A stretch of DNA of 64,000 bases from Sphingopyxis sp. CCNWLW2 (GCF_037095755.1 NZ_JBAWKJ010000002.1:372001-436000); one strand, 5' to 3'; shown: positions 1-9,090, counted from the stretch's first letter. Made by a program: numbers and translations. The notes: a model not told the origin generated them from the letters alone.

Positions 1-2
1 CC

Positions 3-302
3 GAACTGCGCAGCCTTGCCGGCCCGAATGCCAATCGCGGCCCGGGGCCGGAATCGAGCCTGCTCAAGATTAAGGGGTCGGAGATCCAGCAGCGGCTGAC
101 CGAGCTGACGCTCGAAGCGGTCGGCCATTATGGCGCGCCCTATTTCCGCGGTTTCGGCGAAGGCGACAACGAGCATCCGATCGGGCCTGATTACGCGCAC
201 CGCGCCGCGCCGACCTATTTCAACATGCGCAAGACGACGATCTATGGCGGGTCGAACGAGATTCAGCGCAACATCATCGCGAAGATGGTTTTGGGTCTCT
301 GA
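3..302 (+). CDS. acyl-CoA dehydrogenase, C-terminal part (PimC-like large subunit)
   Basis: Partial gene that enters from the left edge; 99 residues remain. The end of the protein carries the acyl-CoA dehydrogenase signature YGGSNEIQRNIIAKMVLGL, the usual FAD and subunit-contact end of this family. Flavin-dependent alpha,beta-dehydrogenation of an acyl-CoA is the expected reaction. The next gene is a second, shorter family member 103 bases downstream in the same direction. This is the arrangement of the two-subunit pimeloyl-CoA dehydrogenases PimC and PimD, so the pair probably forms one heteromeric enzyme. The substrate cannot be read from the sequence. The family is certain; the pairing is an inference. 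Confidence 0.9.
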   Translation, partial: ELRSLAGPNANRGPGPESSLLKIKGSEIQQRLTELTLEAVGHYGAPYFRGFGEGDNEHPIGPDYAHRAAPTYFNMRKTTIYGGSNEIQRNIIAKMVLGL

Positions 303-312
303 CCCGAAACCA

Positions 313-386
313 CCCCGGACCTGATCCGGGGTCCCTGGCGGCCTTTGGGGCCGTATGCGGCAAATGGGCCCCGGCTTTCGCCGGGG
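313..386. repeat. two short GC-rich hairpins between the acyl-CoA dehydrogenase genes
   Basis: Hairpin one is CCCCGGA/TCCGGGG (313-319 with 325-331). Hairpin two is CCCCGGC/GCCGGGG (369-375 with 380-386) with a TTTC loop. The first half, ACCCCGGACNTGATCCGGGGTCC, is nearly identical to the arms of the inverted repeat at 14411-14485. It therefore looks like a dispersed extragenic palindrome rather than a gene-specific signal. Confidence 0.6.
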
Positions 387-405
387 AACAACGAAAGAGA
401 CAATA

Positions 406-1545
406 ATGGATTTCACCTACACCGAAACGCAGGACATGATCCGCGACACGCTCGCCCGCTTCCTTGGCGATACCTATGATTTCGAAACGCGCCAGAAGTT
501 CATCAATAGCGACACTGGCCGCGACCCTGCGATCTGGACCGCGCTCGCGCAGGAGCTCGGCATGCTTGGCGCGCCTTTTGCCGAAGAGCATGGCGGCCTC
601 GGCGGCGGCGCACTCGAAAACGCGATCGTGATGGAGGAGCTCGGCAAGGTCATTGGGATCGAACCCTACCTGCCGACCGTCGTCATCGCGGGCGGCGCGC
701 TCAAGGCTGTCGGCGGCGCGCAGGCCGATGCGATGATCCCCGAGATCATCGCGGGCAATGCGATCGTCGCCTTCGCCTATGCAGAGCCGCAGGGCCGCTA
801 CGACCTTGCGAACCTGCGCACCACCGCGAAGAAGGATGGCGCAGGCTATGTACTGAGCGGACATAAATCGGTCGTCTATGCTGCGCCCTGGGCGACGCAT
901 CTGCTCGTCACCGCGCGCACCGGCGGCAATGCGCGCGACCGCGACGGCGTGTCGCTGTTCCTGATCGACGCCAATCTTCCGGGCATCGTCCGCCGCGACT
1001 ACCCGACCGTCGATGGCAGCCGCGCGTCGGAAATCTATTTCGAGAATGTCGCGATCCCGGGCGATGCGTTGCTCGGCGGCGAAGGCACCGGCCTGCCGCT
1101 GGTCGAACAGATCGTCGACGAAGCGACGGTTGCGGTCTGCGCCGAAGCGACCGGCGTGATGCAGAAACTGCACGAAGGTACGCTCGAATATACCCAGCAG
1201 CGCAAGCAGTTCGGCGTTCCAATCGCGAAGTTCCAGGTGCTCCAGCACCGCATGGTCGACATGTTCATGGAAGTCGAACAGGCACGCTCGATGACGATCA
1301 TGGGCACGTTGAAGCTGAACCTGCCTGCGAACGAGCGCATGGCCGCAGTCTCGGCGGTGAAGGCAAAGGTAGCGCGTGGCGCCAATTTCGTGGGCCAGAA
1401 CGCGATCCAGACGCATGGCGGTATCGGCATCACGCAGGAACTCGCCATAGGCCATTATTTCAAGCGCGCGACGATGATCGAAGGCCAGTTCGGCAGCGCC
1501 GACCATCATATGGACCGCTACGAGCGGATCACGCTGGCAGGCTGA
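406..1545 (+). CDS. acyl-CoA dehydrogenase (PimD-like small subunit)
   Basis: A 379-residue flavoprotein of the acyl-CoA dehydrogenase family. It has the N-terminal helical domain (about 1-115), the middle beta domain and the C-terminal FAD-binding helical domain with QTHGGIGITQE near the end. It begins MDFTYTETQ, like PimD-type small subunits. The ATG at 406 follows the purine-rich stretch GAAAGAGACAAT; an upstream in-frame ATG at 355 would translate the repeat at 313-386 and is not used here. It lies just behind the PimC-like gene, with which it probably forms a heteromeric enzyme for beta-oxidation of an unidentified, perhaps dicarboxylic or cyclic, acyl-CoA. Confidence 0.92.
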   Translation: MDFTYTETQDMIRDTLARFLGDTYDFETRQKFINSDTGRDPAIWTALAQELGMLGAPFAEEHGGLGGGALENAIVMEELGKVIGIEPYLPTVVIAGGALKAVGGAQADAMIPEIIAGNAIVAFAYAEPQGRYDLANLRTTAKKDGAGYVLSGHKSVVYAAPWATHLLVTARTGGNARDRDGVSLFLIDANLPGIVRRDYPTVDGSRASEIYFENVAIPGDALLGGEGTGLPLVEQIVDEATVAVCAEATGVMQKLHEGTLEYTQQRKQFGVPIAKFQVLQHRMVDMFMEVEQARSMTIMGTLKLNLPANERMAAVSAVKAKVARGANFVGQNAIQTHGGIGITQELAIGHYFKRATMIEGQFGSADHHMDRYERITLAG

Positions 1546-1549
1546 TTTC

Positions 1550-1570
1550 GCGAGCGCCGTCGGCGCTCGC
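1550..1570. terminator. bidirectional hairpin between convergent genes
   Basis: Perfect 9-bp stem GCGAGCGCC/GGCGCTCGC with a 3-base loop. It fills the 26-base gap between the stop of the acyl-CoA dehydrogenase and the stop of the TonB receptor. There is no T-tract, so termination strength is uncertain. Confidence 0.55.
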
Positions 1571-1571
1571 C

Positions 1572-4079
1572 TCAATAGGCGACGTCGACGGCGATCCGGA
1601 GCGTGCGCGGGCGTAGTGGCGTGAGGAATCCCTCATTGCCTTCGAGGAACGGCGTTCCGAGCGAGAAGCGGTTGCCGCGTGAATCGAACAGATTGGTGAG
1701 TGTCAGCGACAGGCCGCGGCGTGCATTGCCGACGCGCATCGCAACCCCCGTGTCGATATAGTCGCCCTGGCTTTCGCCAAGCACCGGTCCGATCCCGAGC
1801 CGCGACGGGCCGATATAATTGGCCCAGCCGTTCACGCGGAAATCCTCGTCGCCGATCATGGTCGCGTAGTTGACCGATCCGCGCACCGCATGGCTCGCGA
1901 CATTCGGAATGCGTCCGAGGCGGCCCGGCGCGGCATCGTACACCGGCAGGATCTGCGGCGCGAGATCGTCGACGCGGCTATGGTTGTAAACCGCGCCAAG
2001 TTCGAAGGTCAGCGCGGCGGTTGGCCGCATCGCGACCGCGCCCGATAGGCTGGTGATGCGGCCGTCACCGATATTGGCGGTGGTCGGGAAACCGGTGCTG
2101 TCGATGAAATCGGCCTGGATGTTGCGCCAGCGGCTGTGCGAGATCGAAATGCTGGCGTCGAGCAGGTTCTGCCCCTTGTCGCCGAAGCGCATGCCGGCTT
2201 CCCATGTGCGGACCTGGTCGTTGAGGAAGCGCCGTACAAAATTGCCATCGACCGCGAGCCCGCCGGGGCGAAAACCTTCCTGATAGCGCGCATAGAGCCG
2301 GACATTATGGAGCGGCGTTGCGAGCAGCGAGAAGGACGGCAGCAGGTCGGTTTCTTTGCGTGATGCTGTCGTCGCACGGTTGGCCTGCGCGAGGGCATAG
2401 GAGACACCCTCAGCGGCGCCGCCCAGTTTGGCGTGCGACAGGCGGACGCCGCCCGATGCGATCAGGTCGGGCATCACCTCGACGGTCGCCTCGGCATAGC
2501 CGGTGAATTCGGTGATCTTGTTGGTCACACCGGGCAGGGTCGCGCGAAGCGGGCCATAGCCATACTCACGGTCCTGCCGCGCGCGATTGTCGATGAAGCT
2601 TGCGCCGATCACCCAGCCGAGGCCATCGCGATAGGGGCGCGACAGGCGGTTTTCGCTGACGAACATGCGCGTCGCATTATGCTGGTCGAGCACGCGCGGA
2701 ACATCGTTCAGCGGAATGACCTGGACCGGCGCGAACAGGCGTTCGACATCGACGGCTCCAACCGAAGGAGGCGCTGGAATGCCGCCGCTGGACATATCGG
2801 TTCCTCGCCGCGCTTCGGGCAGGCTGGCGTCGAAGCGTTCGAACAGCCGGTGATCGATATAGGCATTGGACGACTGGAAATGCAGATCATCCCAATCCTT
2901 CATCACAACGACGGTGCCCATGCCGTAGCGCGCGGTTGCATTCTGCTCGACCATCGAATTACGGGTGAGCGGTGCGCCATCCTTGTCGGCATATTGCGCG
3001 TCGTCGGAGGTGATCGCCTGATAGACGCCGCCCAGATCGATCGTCCAGTCGTCGCCCGCCTCGAACCGGAAGGTCCCGCGCCCGCCGCGCACATGGACGC
3101 GGTTGACGTCGTTCTGCCCGCGCAGCGGATTGTCGATATAGCCGCCGTCGGTGAGCATATAGCCGACAAGGCGCAGCGCGTGGCCGTTGTCGCTGACGGG
3201 GATGTTGGCGATCGCGGCAATATCCCCGCCGGGGTCGCCATGCTGGGTGATCGACAGTCCGGCGATCGCCTGGACCGTCATTTCGCGCGGATCGGGGGCC
3301 TTCGGGATGACACGGATGATCCCGCCGAGCGACCCGGCGCCATAAAGCGTGCCCTGTGGCCCTTCGAGGATTTCGACATTGTCGATGTCGTAGAGGCGCA
3401 GGTCCGGGTCGGGCGCATTATAGCTGAGCCGGATATCGCCGAGATACTGGCCGACGGTCGATTGCGTCGGGCCGGTGAAGCTTGAATCGGCGATACCGCG
3501 AATGAACAGCTTGTTGCGCCCCGAACCCAGATGGGTCGAGGAGACGGTTGCGGTTCGCGAGAGGATCGAATCCATCCCGCGCTCGCCGCCAAACGCCAAA
3601 TCGCCGCCATCCAATTTGGTGACGACGCCGGCGAAGTGCGAAAGGGGCAAATCGGTCTTCGACGCGGTGACGATGATTTCGTCTTGCGCCGCCGCGACCG
3701 CATCTTGCGATGGTTCGCGTGCCCTTGGCTGCGGTGCGTGTCGCGGTGCCGGTGCCGCCCGCGCGACACGGACGGGGGCAGGGCGACGCTCGATACGCCA
3801 GCTCGTCGCGCTGACCCGCACGGCGCGTGCGTCGGACCCAGCGAGCAGGCGGCGGATCGCTTCTTCGACGCTCATCCGCCCGCGCACCGATTTGACGCGG
3901 CCTTGCCAGAGTTTCGCATCGCCGACGCTGATACTAACCCCGGCCTGCCGGCTGATCACCGGCAGCGCGGTCGACAGACTGCCTTTGGGTACGTCGAAGG
4001 CGCGCTCCTCTGCCGCCTGAACCTGCGCGGGCAGGCATAGCGCAATCGCTGCTGCGGCAAGGGAAAGGCGCGGGTGCAT
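1572..4079 (-). CDS. TonB-dependent outer-membrane receptor with STN signalling domain
   Basis: An 835-residue FecA-type receptor. Residues 1-22 are a signal peptide. About 27-97 is the STN (secretin/TonB N-terminal) domain that contacts an anti-sigma factor. A Pro/Ala/Arg-rich linker follows, then a TonB box DEIIVTA at 133-139, a plug domain (LEGPQGTLYGAGSLGG) and a beta-barrel that ends in an aromatic-terminated strand (IAVDVAY). The gene begins 2 bases after the fecR stop, so sigma factor, anti-sigma factor and receptor form one transcript. The ligand, probably a ferric siderophore, haem or an oligosaccharide, cannot be told from sequence. The architecture implies surface signalling that induces its own uptake. 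Confidence 0.93.
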   Translation of the reverse strand: MHPRLSLAAAAIALCLPAQVQAAEERAFDVPKGSLSTALPVISRQAGVSISVGDAKLWQGRVKSVRGRMSVEEAIRRLLAGSDARAVRVSATSWRIERRPAPVRVARAAPAPRHAPQPRAREPSQDAVAAAQDEIIVTASKTDLPLSHFAGVVTKLDGGDLAFGGERGMDSILSRTATVSSTHLGSGRNKLFIRGIADSSFTGPTQSTVGQYLGDIRLSYNAPDPDLRLYDIDNVEILEGPQGTLYGAGSLGGIIRVIPKAPDPREMTVQAIAGLSITQHGDPGGDIAAIANIPVSDNGHALRLVGYMLTDGGYIDNPLRGQNDVNRVHVRGGRGTFRFEAGDDWTIDLGGVYQAITSDDAQYADKDGAPLTRNSMVEQNATARYGMGTVVVMKDWDDLHFQSSNAYIDHRLFERFDASLPEARRGTDMSSGGIPAPPSVGAVDVERLFAPVQVIPLNDVPRVLDQHNATRMFVSENRLSRPYRDGLGWVIGASFIDNRARQDREYGYGPLRATLPGVTNKITEFTGYAEATVEVMPDLIASGGVRLSHAKLGGAAEGVSYALAQANRATTASRKETDLLPSFSLLATPLHNVRLYARYQEGFRPGGLAVDGNFVRRFLNDQVRTWEAGMRFGDKGQNLLDASISISHSRWRNIQADFIDSTGFPTTANIGDGRITSLSGAVAMRPTAALTFELGAVYNHSRVDDLAPQILPVYDAAPGRLGRIPNVASHAVRGSVNYATMIGDEDFRVNGWANYIGPSRLGIGPVLGESQGDYIDTGVAMRVGNARRGLSLTLTNLFDSRGNRFSLGTPFLEGNEGFLTPLRPRTLRIAVDVAY

Positions 4080-4081
4080 GG

Positions 4082-5014
4082 TCAGCGGGTCAATATCCAG
4101 CCATCGCCTTGCCGCTCGGCCTTGGTTCCCGACAGCGCGGCAAGATCGGCGATCGTGCGGTTCCGGTTCTTGTCGATGATCAACGCGCCGCGGAACGACA
4201 GGTCGCTTGCATCGGGCGCGATGCTCACCTGCATCCCGGCGGTCCGTTTCAGATCGTCGGCGACAACGGCGAGCGGAGTGCCGTTGTAGACGAGCAGGCC
4301 GCTGCGCCAGCCGCCGATGCTGGCCACGTCGACATCCTGAACGACCGGCGGCTGACGGTCGCCATCGCGCGTTTCGATGCCCTTGCCGGCAACGAGGCGG
4401 ACCTTGTCGCGGTCGGGGTTATAGAGGACGATGCCTTCGGACACCGCGACCGACGTCTGACGGTCGCGGCGCACGACGTTGAAGGCGGTGCCGAGGTCGA
4501 CGATCTTCGCGTCGCCCGTCTCGACCACGAACGGGTCGTTGTCGCGGTGGACGACATGGAACATCGCCTCGCCCGATTCCAGCCGGGCAAAACGCGGGCG
4601 ATTCTTGTCGATCTCGATCACCGAGGCACCGTTGACCTCGATCTTCGACCCGTCGGCGAGGGCGATCGTGCGATGCTCGCCAGCCTTGGTTTCGATCCGG
4701 CCTTCGTTTCCGAACAGGCCGAGGCCCGACAGGCTGATCGCGCCGACCAGCGCCGCGGCCATTGCCCCGCCAAACCAGGCGCGCCGCGACGCGCGGCGCG
4801 GCGCACCGGGCACAATCACGACCGATGGCTTGGGCGCCGCGGGCAGGGCGTCGAGATCGCGGTCCAGGCTCGCGACCGCGTCGTAGATCGCATTGTGCGC
4901 CGGATCCTCGGCAAGCCAGTCGGCAAAGCCGTCCCAGTCGTCGAAAGCGGGGTCGCGCTGGCGGATCAGCCAGTCGATCGCGCGCGCTTCGGCGTTTGTC
5001 GCGTCAGCTTGCAT
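4082..5014 (-). CDS. FecR-family anti-sigma factor
   Basis: A 310-residue FecR protein. The N-terminal cytoplasmic DUF4880 region (about 10-55, AIDWLIRQRD..FADWLAEDP) binds the sigma factor. A single membrane helix spans about 80-101, and a periplasmic FecR domain (about 108-235, including LADGSKIEVNGAS) is followed by a C-terminal STN-like part that contacts the receptor. Its ATG overlaps the end of the sigma-factor gene by 11 bases, which points to translational coupling and fixed stoichiometry. It should hold the sigma factor inactive until the receptor at 1572-4079 is occupied. Confidence 0.93.
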   Translation of the reverse strand: MQADATNAEARAIDWLIRQRDPAFDDWDGFADWLAEDPAHNAIYDAVASLDRDLDALPAAPKPSVVIVPGAPRRASRRAWFGGAMAAALVGAISLSGLGLFGNEGRIETKAGEHRTIALADGSKIEVNGASVIEIDKNRPRFARLESGEAMFHVVHRDNDPFVVETGDAKIVDLGTAFNVVRRDRQTSVAVSEGIVLYNPDRDKVRLVAGKGIETRDGDRQPPVVQDVDVASIGGWRSGLLVYNGTPLAVVADDLKRTAGMQVSIAPDASDLSFRGALIIDKNRNRTIADLAALSGTKAERQGDGWILTR

Positions 5015-5525
5015 CGAACTGCCTCCGGATCACGGTGAGCGCCGCATAGACCTTGCGCAGATCGGCTTCGACGGTGCTCAGGCTGACCCCCATTTCACTG
5101 GCGATATCGCGTTGATTCTGGCCGTCGACGCGGAACCGGCGGAAGATGCGTGCCGGCCGCTCGCCGGTCGCGGTGATCGCCGTTTCGACGAGCGCGAGTT
5201 GTTCGCGCGAGATCAACGAGGTTTCGGTCGAGGGGCTTTGCGTCGCGGAGGCTTCGCCCCATGCCTTGTCGCGCAGGTCGCTCTGGCGCGCCGACCGATA
5301 GCGGTCGAGCATCAGATTGTTGGCGGCGCGCATGATATAGGGCAGTGGCTCGGCGACGGGCCCAGTTTTGCGGTCGGTCAACCGCATCCACAGATCCTGG
5401 AACAAATCCTCGGCACCGTCGCCCGCGCCGCGCACTTCCAGAAAGCGGACGATACGATCCCGGTTGGCGAGCAATACGCCTTCGATGCCTTGGGCGGCGT
5501 CGGTTCGATCACGCGACTCGGTCAT
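5004..5525 (-). CDS. ECF RNA polymerase sigma factor, FecI-like
   Basis: About 173 residues. Sigma region 2 includes DLFQDLWMRLTD and the -10-binding segment YIMRAANNLMLDRYR. Region 4 is a helix-turn-helix with GVSLSTVEADLRKVYAAL. It directs RNA polymerase to its own operon and possibly others under control of the adjacent FecR. The start is uncertain: ATG 5525 is chosen because the conserved part begins just after it. An in-frame ATG at 5549 with AGAAG close by is an alternative, and the open frame extends to 5672. It is the first gene of the sigma/anti-sigma/receptor operon. Confidence 0.9.
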   Translation of the reverse strand: MTESRDRTDAAQGIEGVLLANRDRIVRFLEVRGAGDGAEDLFQDLWMRLTDRKTGPVAEPLPYIMRAANNLMLDRYRSARQSDLRDKAWGEASATQSPSTETSLISREQLALVETAITATGERPARIFRRFRVDGQNQRDIASEMGVSLSTVEADLRKVYAALTVIRRQFDAS

Positions 5526-5698
5526 GGATTGCTTGCTTTGGAACGCCATCTTCTGTTGGAAAGCGCCGCTTCGCCCTGCGCCATACCTCCCCCTGATGAC
5601 GCCGTCATATAGCGCCATTGCCGAACCGCGCAACAGCGGCGGAAAATGTGGGGCGGTGGCGAGTGCAAGCATCGTTTTCTTCGTTCATTTCTGCCTAG

Positions 5699-5739
5699 GC
5701 AAGGGGGAAGCGTGGGTAGGGGTTACGCTTCCCCCTTGC
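5699..5739. terminator. long perfect hairpin downstream of the autotransporter gene
   Basis: Perfect 15-bp inverted repeat (5699-5713 with 5725-5739, core AAGGGGGAAGCGT) around an 11-base loop. It lies 20 bases beyond the autotransporter stop, in the space before the sigma-factor gene on the same strand. A terminator for the autotransporter transcript is the simplest reading. No T-tract follows, so RNA processing or a repeat element is possible. Confidence 0.6.
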
Positions 5740-5759
5740 GGGCGGGGCCGGCCGGGGGG

Positions 5760-8700
5760 CTAGAGGCCGACCCGCAGACTCGCACGGAACGCCCAGCCGA
5801 TATGGCTTTGCTGTTCTTCCGCGGACACTTCGCCGGCGACCTGGAAGGCCGAATTTCCGGCGATGCCACGGAAACGGCCGACCCAGCCGCTCGTGCGATC
5901 ATCAGGGGTGAGGGTGAAGGGCGTGCCGTTCTTGAACGACGCGGTCGTTGCGCCCAGCGTGCCGCTGACGATCTGGCGGCGGCCGCCTTCGAGTTCGAAG
6001 CGCGTCCAACCATCATATTCGTCGGCACCGCCGAAATCGAGGCCGATGGCAACGGTGCCCGACACAGCCAGTTCGTCGCTGTCGCGGCTCAGCACCTTGA
6101 GGTCGAGCGCGTCGCCGCCGCCGGTTTCCTGATAACCGTCTTCTTTCAGCTTGAAGTAATCGACGGCGACCATCGGGCGGATCGTCAGGCCGCCGGCACG
6201 CGCGTCATAGGCGAGCGAACCCGAAGCCGACCACAAGGTGGCATCCCACTTGCCCTTCATCGTCTTTTCGATGTCATCGGCGCCAGCTTCGGCGCGGAAG
6301 ATGCGCGTGCCCTTCAGGCTGATCGGCGCGCCCGAAACACGGGCGTTCGCCATGAAGCCGTCCGAACGCAGGCGCCAGTGCAGCGCGCCTTCGAACTGGC
6401 TGGTGCTGACTTCATTGGCGTTGCTGCCATTGCCGTCCTTGCCGTTGAGAAAGGCAATCGAGCCGCCGAAGTTGCCGAGGTCGGTCTTGATTTCGGCGCC
6501 GCCCGAAATGCCCCAACCGCTGACGTCATAGCTTGCGGTGTCACCGACGCTCTTCGATGTGCCCCAAACGGCCTGGTTGACCCAATAGCCCCATTTGCCT
6601 TCGTCCTGGAACGGCGCGTTGGGATCCTGGAGGTAGCGCGACAGCGCGCGCGAGCCCGAGGTGACGGTTTCGAAGACGCCGCCTTCATGCTCGGGGAGCA
6701 TCTGGCCGAGCTGGCCCCGGAACTGGGCGCCGTCAGTGATGCCGAGGAAGACGTCCTCGATCTTCTGATCGGCGATCACCGCGTCGAGCACCGCGTCGAA
6801 CGCGCCGGCTTCCGAGCGGTTGAGCCCGAGTTCGGTCACCGACTTGCGCGAGACATCGACGATCAGCTGGGTCGCGTTCGACGTCAGTGTACCCTTGTAG
6901 AGGAAGGGCAGCAGCGTCTGTGACGCGGTCAGGTTGCTCGCACCGGTCAACGACCCGGCGGTCAGCACGATATGCTTGCCCTCGGCCTTCTCGATGCTCG
7001 ACAGCTTGAGCGCGAGTTTCGATTCGGCGCCGAAGCTGGCGTTGCCGGTGACCTGAAGATTGGTCCCGGTGGTGCCGGTATCGAGCATCACGCCGAGCGT
7101 TCCCTTTTCGGTGACGGCGAGCGACGAGATCGTCGCGGCGCCGCCGACGTCGAAGGTGCCGCCCGCGACCGAAACCGCCAGGCCCTGCGAATTGGCGAGC
7201 GTGCCCGAGAAGATCGAGCTACCGCCGATCGTCAGCGTATCGGCGCCGCCGCCAAAGTCCGCGAGACCGGTAAACTTCGACGTTCCGACCAGCGTCATCG
7301 CGTCATTGCCCGCGCCGAAGCGGGCGTTGCCGGCATAGGTCGCGTCGCCCGACAGCGCGAGCTTGTTATTGCCGGCGCCGAAGAAGCTGTTCCCCTTCAC
7401 CGAGCCATCGGCGATATCGAACACATCGTTGCCGCCGCCGAAGCGGACGTCGCCGACGATGCTGGGCGCGGTGATGCCCGCAGCGACTGCGGTCTGCTTG
7501 ACGGTCGCGCCGGTCGCGTTCGCCGACAGGTCGATCGCGATGTTGCGGTCGGAGGAGGCGAGTGCGCCCGTGGCGCTGATCGTGCCGCTGTTTTCGACGG
7601 TGCCGACCTTGCCCGACAGATCGACTATGGCGCGCGCTGTGCCATTGTCACCGCCGGTCTTCGCCGTGATCGAACCGCTGTTGCGGATCAGCGGGACGTC
7701 GCCGCCGGCTTCGACCAGAACAGCCGTTGCGACAGCGCTCGCGGCCTTACCCCCGGTCGTTGCTTCGATCTTGCCGGCGTTGCGGATTTCCGGGGTTGTG
7801 GCGCCACTGCCGATGCGAATAGCCGTCGCTGCGCTATCCACCGACAACGCCGTCACGCTGCCGGTCGCGCCGATGCCGATGCCGCCCGCGATGGTGACCG
7901 CGCCGCCGAGGCCGCCGATCTGGATGCCGTTGCCGTCCTTGCCGGCGTAGAGGCCGTTGCCGAGCACGGCGCCATCGATGATCAGACCGAGGCCGGTGCC
8001 CGTTCCGGCAACCGGGCCGATCGTGACCGCGCGGTCGGCCGAGCCGATGCGGATCGCGGCGGCCGAACCGAAGGAGCGCACGACGGCGTTTCCTTCCTTG
8101 TCGTCTTCGATGCCGTCCTTGTCCTCGTCCTTGTCGTCGGGCTTCGTGTCCTTGGGCGCGACGGCGAGGATGATGCCGCCGGTGACATTGCCCTCGATCG
8201 ACAACGCGTTGCCGCCGGTCAGCAGGTCATCGGCGTCGAGCTTCGAGGGATCGGCAGGCGGCGTCGTGAAGCGATAGCCGGTGGCGGTGAGGCTGCCCTG
8301 GACAACCAATGCGCCGGTGACGTTGCCGGCAACCCGTGCGCCGATTGCATCGACGCCCTGTGCCGAAATCGTGCCGGCAAGGCGGACGTTGCCAGTCACG
8401 TCCTGCAGGCCCACGCCAAGCGCGCGGTCGCCGACGACGCTAATGCTGCCGTCGTTGGTGAAATTGCCGGTCAGCGGCCCGCCGAGGCGGATGCCCGCCG
8501 AATTATTGCCCTCGATCGCGATCGCGCCCGAATTGACGATATTGCCGGTAAAGGCGCCCGCGGTCGCGATGCCGACGCGGTTGTTGCCGATGGCGAACGC
8601 GCCGTCGATGTCGCCGTCATTGTCGATGTCGGTCGGGGCATAGGTTTCGCCGATGGTGATCTTGCCGCTCGCGCTGTTCGTGATCCCGCCGGACGTGCCG

Positions 8701-8975
8701 GCACCCGCAAGAATGCCCGTTGCGCTGTCGACGTTGCTGAACTCGATCGTGCCTTCGTTGACGACCTTGTGGTTGCTGTCGATGGTGACGGCAGGGCCGG
8801 TGACCGTCGGCTTGATCGAGCCCGCCGCGACGATCTTGATATCGTCGGCGGCGCCCGATTTGATCGTCGACGTGCGCACCGGTGCCGTGGTGGCAGTGCT
8901 GATCGTCGTTTCGGCATGGGCGGCGGTCGAAAGGAGGGTGGCCAGGCAGGTGGAGGCCAGCAAAGTTTTGCGCAT
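5760..8975 (-). CDS. autotransporter (type Va secretion) outer-membrane protein
   Basis: A 1071-residue protein. ATG 8975 has AGAGGAA just upstream and starts a classic signal peptide cleaved after AHA (residue 21). The passenger, about 25-760, is Gly/Asn/Ala-rich with many short repeats of the type GNVTG, NSGAI and GGGNDVFDIAD, as expected of a beta-helix. It carries an acidic DIDNDGDIDG stretch at 116-125 and an Asp/Lys-rich segment at about 275-296. The last ~280 residues form the autotransporter beta-barrel and end ...RASLRVGL with a terminal hydrophobic residue. A surface adhesin or biofilm role is usual for the family but is not shown by the sequence. No protease or esterase motif is evident. 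It has its own transcript start. Confidence 0.9.
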   Translation of the reverse strand: MRKTLLASTCLATLLSTAAHAETTISTATTAPVRTSTIKSGAADDIKIVAAGSIKPTVTGPAVTIDSNHKVVNEGTIEFSNVDSATGILAGAGTSGGITNSASGKITIGETYAPTDIDNDGDIDGAFAIGNNRVGIATAGAFTGNIVNSGAIAIEGNNSAGIRLGGPLTGNFTNDGSISVVGDRALGVGLQDVTGNVRLAGTISAQGVDAIGARVAGNVTGALVVQGSLTATGYRFTTPPADPSKLDADDLLTGGNALSIEGNVTGGIILAVAPKDTKPDDKDEDKDGIEDDKEGNAVVRSFGSAAAIRIGSADRAVTIGPVAGTGTGLGLIIDGAVLGNGLYAGKDGNGIQIGGLGGAVTIAGGIGIGATGSVTALSVDSAATAIRIGSGATTPEIRNAGKIEATTGGKAASAVATAVLVEAGGDVPLIRNSGSITAKTGGDNGTARAIVDLSGKVGTVENSGTISATGALASSDRNIAIDLSANATGATVKQTAVAAGITAPSIVGDVRFGGGNDVFDIADGSVKGNSFFGAGNNKLALSGDATYAGNARFGAGNDAMTLVGTSKFTGLADFGGGADTLTIGGSSIFSGTLANSQGLAVSVAGGTFDVGGAATISSLAVTEKGTLGVMLDTGTTGTNLQVTGNASFGAESKLALKLSSIEKAEGKHIVLTAGSLTGASNLTASQTLLPFLYKGTLTSNATQLIVDVSRKSVTELGLNRSEAGAFDAVLDAVIADQKIEDVFLGITDGAQFRGQLGQMLPEHEGGVFETVTSGSRALSRYLQDPNAPFQDEGKWGYWVNQAVWGTSKSVGDTASYDVSGWGISGGAEIKTDLGNFGGSIAFLNGKDGNGSNANEVSTSQFEGALHWRLRSDGFMANARVSGAPISLKGTRIFRAEAGADDIEKTMKGKWDATLWSASGSLAYDARAGGLTIRPMVAVDYFKLKEDGYQETGGGDALDLKVLSRDSDELAVSGTVAIGLDFGGADEYDGWTRFELEGGRRQIVSGTLGATTASFKNGTPFTLTPDDRTSGWVGRFRGIAGNSAFQVAGEVSAEEQQSHIGWAFRASLRVGL

Positions 8976-9090
8976 CGGGTTCCTCTTGAGATCGGGGCCG
9001 GGATGTCTTCCCAGCGACAATCACAAGACGGAGCGGTGCCGGCGCAGCCTTGGAAAAAAATCACATTAGTCGCGCGCGGTCTGAGCGCGC

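Noticed and set aside
274..1575. 433-residue minus-strand frame opposite the acyl-CoA dehydrogenase
   Set aside because: Mirror frame without recognisable motifs; the plus-strand gene is a full-length family member.
2433..3485. 350-residue plus-strand open frame opposite the TonB receptor
   Set aside because: Low-complexity composition from reverse-complement codons; receptor on minus is clear.
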